Shown piece by piece: positions 1-5,945 of a stretch of 6,392 bases of DNA (its first letter is position 1; every line of letters begins with the position of its first letter). This DNA is from K189A clade bacterium (GTDB lineage: Bacteria > Pseudomonadota > Gammaproteobacteria > Pseudomonadales > Azotimanducaceae). The stretch is taken from positions 1-6,392 of the forward strand of contig RKSB01000169.1 of the NCBI GenBank assembly GCA_007571095.1, read 5' to 3'. The notes beneath the pieces are model-generated. The model saw only the letters and a list, made by a program, of their open reading frames with translations. It had not been told where the DNA came from and did no database searches. The position numbers and the translations under genes were made by a program.

Positions 1-946
1 ACTTGGCCTGGTAGGGAAAGACATCCTGTTGCCAGTGCTGGCCGTCGATTACACATTCAAAGGTCGAGCGGCCTGCATCCAGTGCCTGAGCATTCGCTAT
101 CAGCAGGGGAACATAGACTCGACCTATCTCGGCAAGCAGTTCGAATAATGTTTGCTCGATGGAGTCGGAATCGGGCCAGGGTGAATCGGCTGAATAGCCG
201 CTCAAGTCATCAACTACATCTGTCCAGGCATAGACGCTCGGTGCCTTCTGCAGGCAAATGGCCGAAGGAGTCGGGTCGAATTTGGCCAGCTGCGTAAGCT
301 GGGCATAAATGGCAAAATCAGCAGAAGAAGGCCGCTGGCCGAACACAAAAGGCTGACTTTGAATCAGCCGGTTAAACAGTTCCAGAAAGCGTCGATAGCC
401 CGCTTCTATCAGGGGACTTGTCAGTTCGTTCGAACCGACAACCGAAAGCCTTGAAATCTGACGCTCGGCGAAGGCATCACCAAGCGTCCTCATAGCCTCC
501 TCTGAACCCTGTGCATAACGCCAGCGTGGCAACACCCTCGAAGCCATGACAATGTCATCGGGATATTGCCAGCGGTAGTGAAACATGGGCTTGGTCAACC
601 ATTCGTCGGCATAGTCTTCGATGAGGTAGTTGACAAAAGCCATGACCGGATCAGTCGGCAGAGTTGGCCTCGACAGAAAGCTCTGCTCAAGACGGCGAAT
701 AATCGGAGTCGAATCAACAACTGCCTCCAGTTCTCCTCGCGCATTCGGCAGATAGAAGGTCGGTAACAACTCGACTCGAGGGCGAGGAAGATCATTTCCC
801 GATTCGGCGTGCCCCCCCACCCTGAACTCGTAGGCTATACGCCGGTAACGCAGGTAGGCCAGCATCTTGCGAGTATAGGGCGATCCGGGGACACCTCTGA
901 ACAGGACAGGCTGCTCTCTTCGAATACCTTCTTCTGAATTCGTCAC
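1..946 (-). CDS. Glutathione S-transferase-like protein, long form (3' end beyond window)
   Basis: Translating the minus strand from a GTG at 946 gives 315 codons without a stop, running off the left edge. Residues about 13-90 look like a GST thioredoxin-fold domain. They include PVLFRGVPGSPYTRKM, where S22-P23-Y24 sits at the usual catalytic or glutathione-binding Ser/Cys position, then LLPTFYL with a likely cis-proline (P62), and DSTPIIRRLE (78-87), matching the acidic-Ser/Thr glutathione contact. An all-alpha C-terminal domain follows, with FGQRPSSADFAIYAQL at 202-217 resembling the family's N-capping G-x-x-x-S/T-x-x-D motif. At over 315 residues it is much longer than a classical GST of 200-230, so it has an extra C-terminal region of unknown role. 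The start is uncertain: an in-frame TAA (the nqrF stop) lies 15 bases upstream, GTG is the first good start codon after it, and no clear ribosome binding site precedes it. It probably shares the nqr transcript. Substrate is unknown; the domain call is fairly secure. Confidence 0.75.
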   Translation of the reverse strand, partial: MTNSEEGIRREQPVLFRGVPGSPYTRKMLAYLRYRRIAYEFRVGGHAESGNDLPRPRVELLPTFYLPNARGELEAVVDSTPIIRRLEQSFLSRPTLPTDPVMAFVNYLIEDYADEWLTKPMFHYRWQYPDDIVMASRVLPRWRYAQGSEEAMRTLGDAFAERQISRLSVVGSNELTSPLIEAGYRRFLELFNRLIQSQPFVFGQRPSSADFAIYAQLTQLAKFDPTPSAICLQKAPSVYAWTDVVDDLSGYSADSPWPDSDSIEQTLFELLAEIGRVYVPLLIANAQALDAGRSTFECVIDGQHWQQDVFPYQAK

Positions 947-961
947 GACAAAAAGAGTCGA

Positions 962-2185
962 TTAGCCGCCAAAATCGTCGAGCAGTATATTTTCAGGCTC
1001 AACGCCGAGGTCATTCAGCATCTTGAGTACCGCCGAAATCATTGGCGGCGGGCCGCAAAGATAGTATTCGCAATCCTCGGGCGAGGGATGGTCCTTGAGA
1101 TACTGGTCGTAAACAACCTGATGAATGAAGCCGGTCAAGCCATCCCATTGATCTTCCGGCTGCGGGTCGGAAAGAGCGACATGCCACTGAAAATTTTCAT
1201 GCTGACTCAAGGAATCGAAGTCTTCCGAATAGAACATCTCTCGCAGTGACCTGGCACCATACCAGAAGGAAGCCTTGTAGCTTGTCCGCTTGCGCTTCAA
1301 CTCATCAAAAAGGTGCGATCTGAGAGGTGCCATGCCGGCACCGCCGCCGATCCAGATCTTCTCATTGTCAGTGTCCTTGACGAAAAAATCTCCGTAAGGA
1401 CCGAAGACCGTCAACTTGTCCTGCGGCTTCAGGTTGAACACATAGGAGGACATCTTGCCGGGCGGAAAGTCAGTACCAGGCGGCGGCAATGCCACTCGAA
1501 TGTTGAATTTGAGAATACCCTTCTCTTCAGGGTAATTGGCCATGGAGTAAGCACGAATGACCGTCTCATCCGTCTCGGAGACATTGTTCCAGACCTTGTA
1601 TCTATCCCAGTCCGAGCGATATTCGTCCTCGACATCAATCTCCTTGTAATCGACACGATGAGAAGGTGCCTCAAGCTGAACAAACCCGCCTGCCCGAAAA
1701 TCAACATCGGCTCCTTCAGGCAGTCCAATCACCAACTCCTTGATAAAGGTCGCCACGTTTTTATTGGACAGCACCGTGCATTCCCAGCGTTGTACTCCGA
1801 AGGCATCTTCGGGAATGTTGATTTTCATGTCCTGCTTCACCGCCACCTGACAGGCCAGCCTCCACTGGTCCCGAATCTCGCCTCGGTTGAAGTGCCCTTC
1901 CTCTGTGGACAGAATGGAGCCGCCGCCTGATATGACCTGGCATCGACACTGGCCACAGGTACCACCACCGCCACAGGCAGACGACAAAAAGATGTCTTGA
2001 TTGGCCAGAGCACTCAGCAGCTTTGAGCCTGTGTCAACCTGCAGGCTCTTGTCGGCGTCGCCATTGACGACAATGTTAATTCGACCGGAGGCAATCAACA
2101 GCGTGCGGGCGAACATGATGACAAACACGAGGGCCAGCACGGTGCCGGTAAACATCGCCACACCCAGAGCAACAGTGAGCCACAT
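962..2185 (-). CDS. nqrF: Na+-NQR subunit F, NADH dehydrogenase flavoprotein
   Basis: NqrF is the electron entry point of Na+-NQR: it oxidises NADH on the cytoplasmic side. The 407 residues match the family's usual ~408. An N-terminal membrane helix lies at about 3-28. A plant-type ferredoxin domain follows, with cluster cysteines C71, C77, C80 and C112 (CGGGGTCGQC, then LAC). The rest is a ferredoxin-NADP+ reductase-like module: RAYSMANYP at 211-219 binds FAD, GGGAGMAP at 280-287 binds NADH, and YLCGPPPM at 375-382 and the terminal LDDFGG close the nicotinamide and flavin site. GGAG lies 6 bases before the ATG, a strong start. It is the last nqr gene, 47 bases after nqrE, and the GST-like gene begins 15 bases beyond its TAA. 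The ferredoxin domain plus C-terminal reductase separates this from Rnf systems. Confidence 0.98.
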   Translation of the reverse strand: MWLTVALGVAMFTGTVLALVFVIMFARTLLIASGRINIVVNGDADKSLQVDTGSKLLSALANQDIFLSSACGGGGTCGQCRCQVISGGGSILSTEEGHFNRGEIRDQWRLACQVAVKQDMKINIPEDAFGVQRWECTVLSNKNVATFIKELVIGLPEGADVDFRAGGFVQLEAPSHRVDYKEIDVEDEYRSDWDRYKVWNNVSETDETVIRAYSMANYPEEKGILKFNIRVALPPPGTDFPPGKMSSYVFNLKPQDKLTVFGPYGDFFVKDTDNEKIWIGGGAGMAPLRSHLFDELKRKRTSYKASFWYGARSLREMFYSEDFDSLSQHENFQWHVALSDPQPEDQWDGLTGFIHQVVYDQYLKDHPSPEDCEYYLCGPPPMISAVLKMLNDLGVEPENILLDDFGG

Positions 2186-2191
2186 AGCCTA

Positions 2192-2195
2192 CTCC
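2192..2195 (-). promoter_or_regulatory. Ribosome binding site of nqrF
   Basis: GGAG on the minus strand, 6 bases before the ATG at 2185. It fixes the nqrF start and allows initiation independent of nqrE, whose stop is 47 bases upstream. Confidence 0.7.
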
Positions 2196-2232
2196 GAAAC
2201 TGATCGTCGAATCCGGTTAGACTCGAACGAGA

Positions 2233-2844
2233 TTAAATATCAATGCCACCAAAGGCCATGAAGCACAGAGACATCAGACCAACCGTGATAAAGGTGATGC
2301 CAAGGCCGCGCAGGCCATCAGGAACATCGCTGTATTTCAATTTTTCCCGAACGCCGGCCAGAGCAACGATCGCCAGTGCCCAGCCGGTACCCGCACCCAG
2401 ACCAAAGACAACCGATTCGCCAAAAGTGTAATCACGTTCCACCATAAACAGGGCCGCACCCAAAATGGCGCAGTTGACCGTAATAAGGGGCAGAAAAACG
2501 CCCAGCACATTGTATAGAGCCGGTACATAACGATCCAGAAACATCTCCAGAATCTGGACGATGGCGGCAATAACTCCTATGTAGGACAGGTACCCGAGAA
2601 AAGACAGATCGACCGACGACAGTCCGGCCCAGGACAGGGCACCCTCCCGTAACAGGAAGTTGTAGATCAGATTATTCACCGGCACCGTGATGCCGAGCAC
2701 GAATATCACCGCAATACCCAGCCCAAGAGCCGTCTCAACTCGCTTGGATATGGCAATGAAGGTGCACATGCCGAGAAAAAAGGTCAACGCCATGTTCTCG
2801 ACAAAAACTGCCTTGATAAACAACCCCAGATAAGCTTCCAGCAC
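2233..2844 (-). CDS. nqrE: Na+-NQR subunit E, integral membrane protein
   Basis: NqrE is a multi-helix inner membrane subunit that pairs with NqrD as an inverted-topology pseudo-dimer. Together they hold the intramembrane iron centre that takes electrons from NqrF. The 203 residues (family ~198) carry the two conserved cysteines: C27 in GMCTF and C125 in TVNCAILGA. Other family hallmarks are VPVNNLIYN (54-62), VQILEMFLDR (96-105) and the C-terminal YSDVPDGLRGLGITFI. The start is GTG and gives the expected N-terminus (VLEAYLGLFIKAVF) with no extension. No convincing ribosome binding site precedes it. The nqrD stop is only 14 bases upstream, so translational coupling is likely. RnfA is the closest paralogue, but the neighbours make this NqrE. 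Confidence 0.97.
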   Translation of the reverse strand: MLEAYLGLFIKAVFVENMALTFFLGMCTFIAISKRVETALGLGIAVIFVLGITVPVNNLIYNFLLREGALSWAGLSSVDLSFLGYLSYIGVIAAIVQILEMFLDRYVPALYNVLGVFLPLITVNCAILGAALFMVERDYTFGESVVFGLGAGTGWALAIVALAGVREKLKYSDVPDGLRGLGITFITVGLMSLCFMAFGGIDI

Positions 2845-2858
2845 GATATTGACTCGAA

Positions 2859-3536
2859 TTAGCTCTTTGAATGTTGGTAGTGTTCGGAGTACTGAAGGTT
2901 GGGTGCTATTGTATATTCAGGACGTTCCACCTGTGCAGGCTTCCACGCCCGAAGCACCCATATCAACAGGCCGATGATAAAGAAAGCACTCGGCGACAGG
3001 AGTAACAGGCCATTGGTCTGATACCAGCCGCCGTCACCGACGGTTGCCAGCACCGGGTAACCCAGCAGAGTGCCGGCACCAAAAACTTCTCGAATAAAGG
3101 CCACCAGAATGAGTATCACACTGTATCCCAGGGCATTGCCGATACCATCCAGAAACGACAGCCACGGCGGGTTCTGCATGGCAAAAGCCTCAGCTCGACC
3201 AAGGACGATGCAGTTGGTGATAATCAGGCCAACAAACACCGACAGGGACTTGCTGATTTCGTAGGCAAAGGCCTTCAAAAATTGATCCACCACTATCACC
3301 AGAGAAGAGATGATAATCATCTGGACTATGATTCGAATGTTGATGGGTATCCAGTGCCGAATGGCGGAAATAATCAGGCTGCTCATGCCGAGTACGAAAA
3401 TCACTGCCGCACACATCACAAGGGTTTGCGCCATGCTGATGGTGATCGCCAGAGCAGAGCAGATTCCGAGTACCTGCAAGGCAATCGGATTGTTGTTAAA
3501 GATCGGATCAACCAGTGCGTCCTTACTCGCCGCCAT
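2859..3536 (-). CDS. nqrD: Na+-NQR subunit D, integral membrane protein
   Basis: NqrD is the partner of NqrE in the membrane core and supplies the other two cysteine ligands of the intramembrane iron centre. These are visible as C26 in LGICSALA and C109 in TNCIVLGRAEAFA. There are about six hydrophobic helices, with the conserved NPIALQVLG near the N-terminus and a cytoplasmic-side LGRAEAFAMQNP loop. At 225 residues it is about 15 longer than typical NqrD. The excess is a polar C-terminal tail after WKPAQVERPE (199-208), ending HYQHSKS, with no recognisable motif. The ATG is preceded by AGGAG at 9 bases, so the start is secure. It lies 41 bases after nqrC and 14 before nqrE. RnfE is the paralogous alternative and is excluded by context. 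Confidence 0.97.
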   Translation of the reverse strand: MAASKDALVDPIFNNNPIALQVLGICSALAITISMAQTLVMCAAVIFVLGMSSLIISAIRHWIPINIRIIVQMIIISSLVIVVDQFLKAFAYEISKSLSVFVGLIITNCIVLGRAEAFAMQNPPWLSFLDGIGNALGYSVILILVAFIREVFGAGTLLGYPVLATVGDGGWYQTNGLLLLSPSAFFIIGLLIWVLRAWKPAQVERPEYTIAPNLQYSEHYQHSKS

Positions 3537-3545
3537 GCTTCAATA

Positions 3546-3550
3546 CTCCT
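3546..3550 (-). promoter_or_regulatory. Ribosome binding site of nqrD
   Basis: AGGAG on the minus strand, 9 bases before the ATG at 3536. It supports that start in the 41-base nqrC-nqrD gap, where the rest of the gap shows no hairpin or terminator. Confidence 0.7.
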
Positions 3551-3577
3551 GTAACTTCGTCATTCGCTCTCAGGGCC

Positions 3578-4390
3578 TTAGAGGCTGACAGCCCCTTGTC
3601 GGTTCGCCATCTTTTTCAGGAAAGGCCCGAAGCCCAACTCGCCCGTCCAGAACCTTATCAGGTTTTCAACGCCACGAGTGGTCAGGGTGGCACCGGCCAG
3701 AGCGTCGATGCTGTAATCGTCCCGACGCATACCCTTGACCAGGCGAATCGCCGGTTCTCCCGTGCTGTCGTAAATTCGCCTGTTTGGCCACTGTGCCTTC
3801 CAGTTGGGATTATCCACCTCGCCACCGAGCCCCGGCGTTTCCTTGTGGGAGTAAAAGCTCAAGCCGGCCACCGTCAGATAATCATCCTGAAGTGCCAGAT
3901 AGCCGTACAGGGTACCCCAGAGACCATAGCCTCGAACCGGCAGTATGACCTGCCGAATACTGCCGTCCGGATTTCGTCTGAGGTCGATGCTCGTCAGATT
4001 CTCTCTACGCAGCAACAGCGCGATATCCGAATCAGCCGAGAGTCGAATCGACTGGTCGGGTTTTTTTGCCGCCTTGATCGGGTCATAGTTCCTGTCGAGT
4101 TCGCTCGAATCGACAAAGTCTCCTGTCCTCAAATCGACCACTCTCTCCTCAAACTCGGCCAGAAAAATCTCCTGAATGCCCTGACCTTCCGCATTCTCGG
4201 TTTTACCTTCCGACAGAACTCCGGCAGCCACCAGAATGTTACGTCTCTGATCGAGCAGTGCATTGGCATCCTGTCTGGGTTTAAGGATGACTGCCGACAA
4301 AGAAACCAGAACGGAGCAAATCAGGCTGATCGAAAAGGCTACCAGCAGAATGTTTCTGACGCTATCCTTGTTGAATTGACGATCAGCCAC
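3578..4390 (-). CDS. nqrC: Na+-NQR subunit C, periplasmic FMN-bearing protein
   Basis: NqrC carries a covalent FMN on the periplasmic side, accepting electrons from the NqrD/E iron centre and passing them to NqrB. One N-terminal membrane helix lies at about 13-35 and a soluble FMN-binding domain follows. Family motifs include GYGLWGTLYGYLAL (154-167) and SHKETPGLGGEVDNP (181-195). The flavin is expected on T235, in DALAGATLT (229-237). The usual ApbE target pattern is Dxx(S/T)GAT, and here A232 replaces the Ser/Thr while D229 and GAT remain. The 270 residues compare with a usual ~255-260. The start is GTG, overlapping the last 8 bases of nqrB, with AGGA 9 bases upstream; this overlap suggests translational coupling. 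RnfG is the paralogue, but the length and operon fit NqrC. Confidence 0.97.
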   Translation of the reverse strand: MADRQFNKDSVRNILLVAFSISLICSVLVSLSAVILKPRQDANALLDQRRNILVAAGVLSEGKTENAEGQGIQEIFLAEFEERVVDLRTGDFVDSSELDRNYDPIKAAKKPDQSIRLSADSDIALLLRRENLTSIDLRRNPDGSIRQVILPVRGYGLWGTLYGYLALQDDYLTVAGLSFYSHKETPGLGGEVDNPNWKAQWPNRRIYDSTGEPAIRLVKGMRRDDYSIDALAGATLTTRGVENLIRFWTGELGFGPFLKKMANRQGAVSL

Positions 4391-5582
4391 TGTGCGCCAT
4401 CCTGCGTTTCCTGCGTTTAATGTTGTTCTGGACCACTACATAATCACACAGAGGCGCGAACAGGTTGCCAAACAGAATGGCCAGCATCATGCCCTCTGGA
4501 AACGCAGGATTGGCCACTCGAATAAGTACACAGAAAACGCCAACCAGAAAGCCGTAATAGAGCCTGCCGCGATCAGTCATGGCGGCAGATACAGGGTCGG
4601 TGGCCATATAGACAGTACCAAAGGCAAAGCCGCCGAGTACCAGATGCCAGTACCAGGGAATGGCAAACATCGGATTGTCGTCCGACCCCACCAGGTTGAA
4701 GAATGAGGCCATCGCCACCATGCCGACAAGGCAGCCGAGCATAATTCGCCAGGATGCGATGCGCATGATCAGCAACATCGAGGCACCCAGCAGAATAGCC
4801 AGCGTGGAGGTTTCGCCCATGGAACCCGGAATGTTGCCGATAAAGGCTGTAAGCCAGCTGGTGTTGTAACCGCCGTCAGTGGCCAGAGCACCCAGCGCAG
4901 TCGCTCCTGTGTGGCCATCGACTGGTACCCAGACGGCATCTCCCGACATTTGTGCCGGATAGGCAAAGTACAGAAAAACTCGACCTGTCAAAGCCGGATT
5001 CAGGAAATTTTTGCCGGTCCCGCCAAAAACCTCCTTGCCGATCACTACACCAAACACAATGCCGAGAGCAACCATCCACAGAGGCGTGGTCGCAGGCAAG
5101 GTCAGGCTGTACAGGATGCTGGTAACAAAAAAGCCCTCGTTGATTTCGTGGCCGCGCCGAGAAGCAAAAACGGCTTCGGCCAGAATACCCGCAGTGAAAG
5201 TAACAATGTAGATCGGCATAAAGTAGAAGAAGCCGTGCAGGAAGTTATCCCACACGCTGTTCGGGTCAAAGCCGGTCAGCATATTCAGGAACCAGCCTCG
5301 CCATCCGGCAAGCTCGGTCTGGCCCAGAGTCTGCATGGCTTCGTTGGCCTGAAGACCAACGAAAAACATACCGAAAAATCCGGGTATCCAGGCGGCAAGC
5401 CAGACCGTGATCATGATCCGCTTCAGGTCAATGCCGTCGCGTACATGGGTGGCACCGGCGGTCGTTTTGCCGGGCGTGTAGAGAGCGGTATCTATGGCCT
5501 CATAAAGAGGATAAAAAGCCTGAAGGGATCCCCCCTTGAGGAATTTAGGCTCAATCCTGTCCAGCCATTTACGCAGATTCAT
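4383..5582 (-). CDS. nqrB: Na+-NQR subunit B, membrane subunit with FMN and riboflavin
   Basis: NqrB is the large membrane subunit. It carries a covalent FMN, binds riboflavin, forms the Na+ path and, with NqrA, the quinone reduction site. The 399 residues are close to the family's ~410. Several membrane helices begin at about residue 54. Recognisable blocks are RRGHEINEGFFVTS (142-155), GKEVFGGTGKNFLNPALTGR (182-201), FIGNIPGSMGETSTLA (247-262), GSDDNPMFAIPWYWHLVLGG (299-318), MATDPVSAAMTDRGR (326-340) and NPAFPEGMMLAILF. The FMN threonine is expected at T228 in DGHTGAT (222-228), which fits the ApbE pattern. The ATG directly follows the TGA of the nqrA' relic. AGGGA inside that relic, 8 bases upstream, is its ribosome binding site. 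Its first six codons recur, diverged, just after nqrA. It overlaps nqrC by 8 bases. RnfD is the paralogue. Confidence 0.98.
   Translation of the reverse strand: MNLRKWLDRIEPKFLKGGSLQAFYPLYEAIDTALYTPGKTTAGATHVRDGIDLKRIMITVWLAAWIPGFFGMFFVGLQANEAMQTLGQTELAGWRGWFLNMLTGFDPNSVWDNFLHGFFYFMPIYIVTFTAGILAEAVFASRRGHEINEGFFVTSILYSLTLPATTPLWMVALGIVFGVVIGKEVFGGTGKNFLNPALTGRVFLYFAYPAQMSGDAVWVPVDGHTGATALGALATDGGYNTSWLTAFIGNIPGSMGETSTLAILLGASMLLIMRIASWRIMLGCLVGMVAMASFFNLVGSDDNPMFAIPWYWHLVLGGFAFGTVYMATDPVSAAMTDRGRLYYGFLVGVFCVLIRVANPAFPEGMMLAILFGNLFAPLCDYVVVQNNIKRRKRRMAHSG
4400..4403 (-). promoter_or_regulatory. Ribosome binding site of nqrC, inside nqrB
   Basis: AGGA on the minus strand, within the last codons of nqrB and 9 bases before the GTG at 4390. 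It supports the GTG as the nqrC start and hence the 8-base overlap with nqrB. Confidence 0.55.
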
Positions 5583-5702
5583 TCAAGTCTTCCCTGCCTT
5601 ATGCGGGCGAGTACTTCCTGTGAGTAGTTTGCGTGAAGCCGGGCCATAGTCGTACCCAGCCGAGCGGGCATCAGTACAAAATACCGAGTCCTCTTCTTCC
5701 AG
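5565..5702 (-). repeat. Diverged direct repeat, copy 2: nqrA' relic plus nqrB start
   Basis: Same order and orientation as copy 1, about 250 bases away, and 14 bases longer because of a 13-base insertion, a 2-base indel and the loss of one base between stop and start. Here the nqrA side is decayed and the nqrB side is the functional start. The reciprocal pattern of which half survives is what an old tandem duplication of the junction would leave. Confidence 0.8.
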
Positions 5703-5753
5703 CTTCGACTTTCGGGCGAGCAGGCCATTCGGCGACATTCCGCTATACATCAT
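5583..5753 (-). pseudogene. Decayed duplicate of the nqrA 3' end (56-codon open frame)
   Basis: From the ATG at 5753 to the TGA at 5583-5585 the minus strand encodes 56 residues. The middle part, beginning LEEEDSVFCTDARSAG and continuing YDYGPASRKLL, aligns with the NqrA C-terminus LEEEDLALCTYACPAK, YEYGPVLRKVL. Over 27 ungapped codons (5622-5702 against 5865-5945) 16 residues and 61 of 81 bases agree by hand count. The second cysteine of CTYAC is lost (CTDAR). A 13-base insertion and a 2-base indel shift the tail. The first ~17 residues show no clear similarity to NqrA. The frame overlaps the preceding 29-codon frame by ATGA, has AGGGA 7 bases upstream, and its TGA touches the nqrB ATG. A short peptide could be made, but nothing suggests it works as NqrA. 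I read it as a relic kept partly for its ribosome binding site. Confidence 0.75.
5591..5595 (-). promoter_or_regulatory. Ribosome binding site of nqrB, lying in the nqrA' relic
   Basis: AGGGA on the minus strand, 8 bases before the nqrB ATG at 5582. The same AGGGA at the same 8-base distance occurs at 5848-5852 at the end of the intact nqrA, before the dead nqrB' start. Its need for nqrB translation may explain why this part of the relic is well conserved. Confidence 0.7.
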
Positions 5754-5777
5754 GAATCATTCCCTGGAAAGTCGCCG
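5730..5777. repeat. Imperfect inverted repeat at the seam between the two relics
   Basis: On the plus strand CGGCGACATTCC (5730-5741) pairs with GGAAAGTCGCCG (5766-5777): 11 pairs with one mismatch (5737/5770) around a 24-base loop. In RNA the loop would hold AGGGA and the ATGA start/stop overlap of the relic frames. No run of U follows, so it is not a standard terminator. It could be an mRNA structure between nqrA and nqrB, or the scar of a deletion or small insertion. Confidence 0.55.
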
Positions 5778-5839
5778 TGAGTCAGGCCAATCAACGGCGG
5801 TTTCCGGCTTTTCGAGTTCGTCCGTTGTCGCAGGTTCAT
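5750..5839 (-). pseudogene. Decayed duplicate of the nqrB 5' end (29-codon open frame)
   Basis: One base after the nqrA TGA, an ATG at 5839 opens 29 codons starting MNLRQR; intact NqrB starts MNLRKW. The first 18 bases (5822-5839) differ from the intact nqrB start at only 5 positions: AAC/AAT, CGA/CGT, CAA/AAA and CGG/TGG, plus none in ATG or CTG, with the last two codons changed at their first base. The fifth apparent difference is not real on recount, so four changes is the safer figure. Weak similarity may reach codon ~13 (AAGCCGGAA against GAGCCTAAA), then stops. AGGGA lies 8 bases upstream, as before intact nqrB. The position, TGA-G-ATG directly behind nqrA, looks like the original nqrA-nqrB junction with its nqrB lost. 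A short peptide may still be translated. The assignment rests mainly on the shared start and on continuity with the repeat on its upstream side. Confidence 0.6.
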
Positions 5840-5945
5840 CTCAGCCTTCCCTCTCTATGCGGGCGAGTACCTTGCGTAAAACCGGACCATATTCATACTT
5901 GGCCGGACAGGCATAAGTGCAAAGTGCCAGGTCTTCTTCTTCCAG
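5822..5945 (-). repeat. Diverged direct repeat, copy 1: nqrA end plus nqrB' start
   Basis: This copy runs from the LEEED codons of intact nqrA through its stop to the first six codons of the nqrB' relic. It matches copy 2 (5565-5702) continuously across the stop/start junction, including a perfect 14-base match, ATGCGGGCGAGTAC on the plus strand (5857-5870 and 5601-5614). In this copy the nqrA side is functional and the nqrB side is dead. Confidence 0.8.

Noticed and set aside
595..795. A short ATG-initiated minus-strand frame downstream of nqrF
   Set aside because: It is out of frame with the 315-codon GST-like frame covering the whole region, which has clear family motifs.
1313..1930. A 205-codon plus-strand open frame opposite nqrF
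   Set aside because: Antisense to the ferredoxin and FAD domains of NqrF, with no domain or ribosome binding site of its own that I can see.
3540..3563. A 7-codon leader-like frame in the nqrC-nqrD gap
   Set aside because: Too short to support. It contains the nqrD ribosome binding site and shows no attenuator structure or codon bias.
3515..4420. A 301-codon plus-strand open frame opposite nqrC
   Set aside because: It lies antisense to a secure nqrC and across its boundaries, has low-complexity, Arg/Gln/Ser-rich sequence with no family features, and is explained by the codon use of the minus-strand gene.
4911..5627. A 238-codon plus-strand open frame opposite nqrB
   Set aside because: Antisense to conserved membrane helices and motifs of NqrB; its translation has no recognisable domain.
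5730..5777. The spacer hairpin as a Rho-independent terminator
   Set aside because: The 24-base loop is long and no U tract follows on the minus strand. A terminator here would cut nqrB-F from their promoter.
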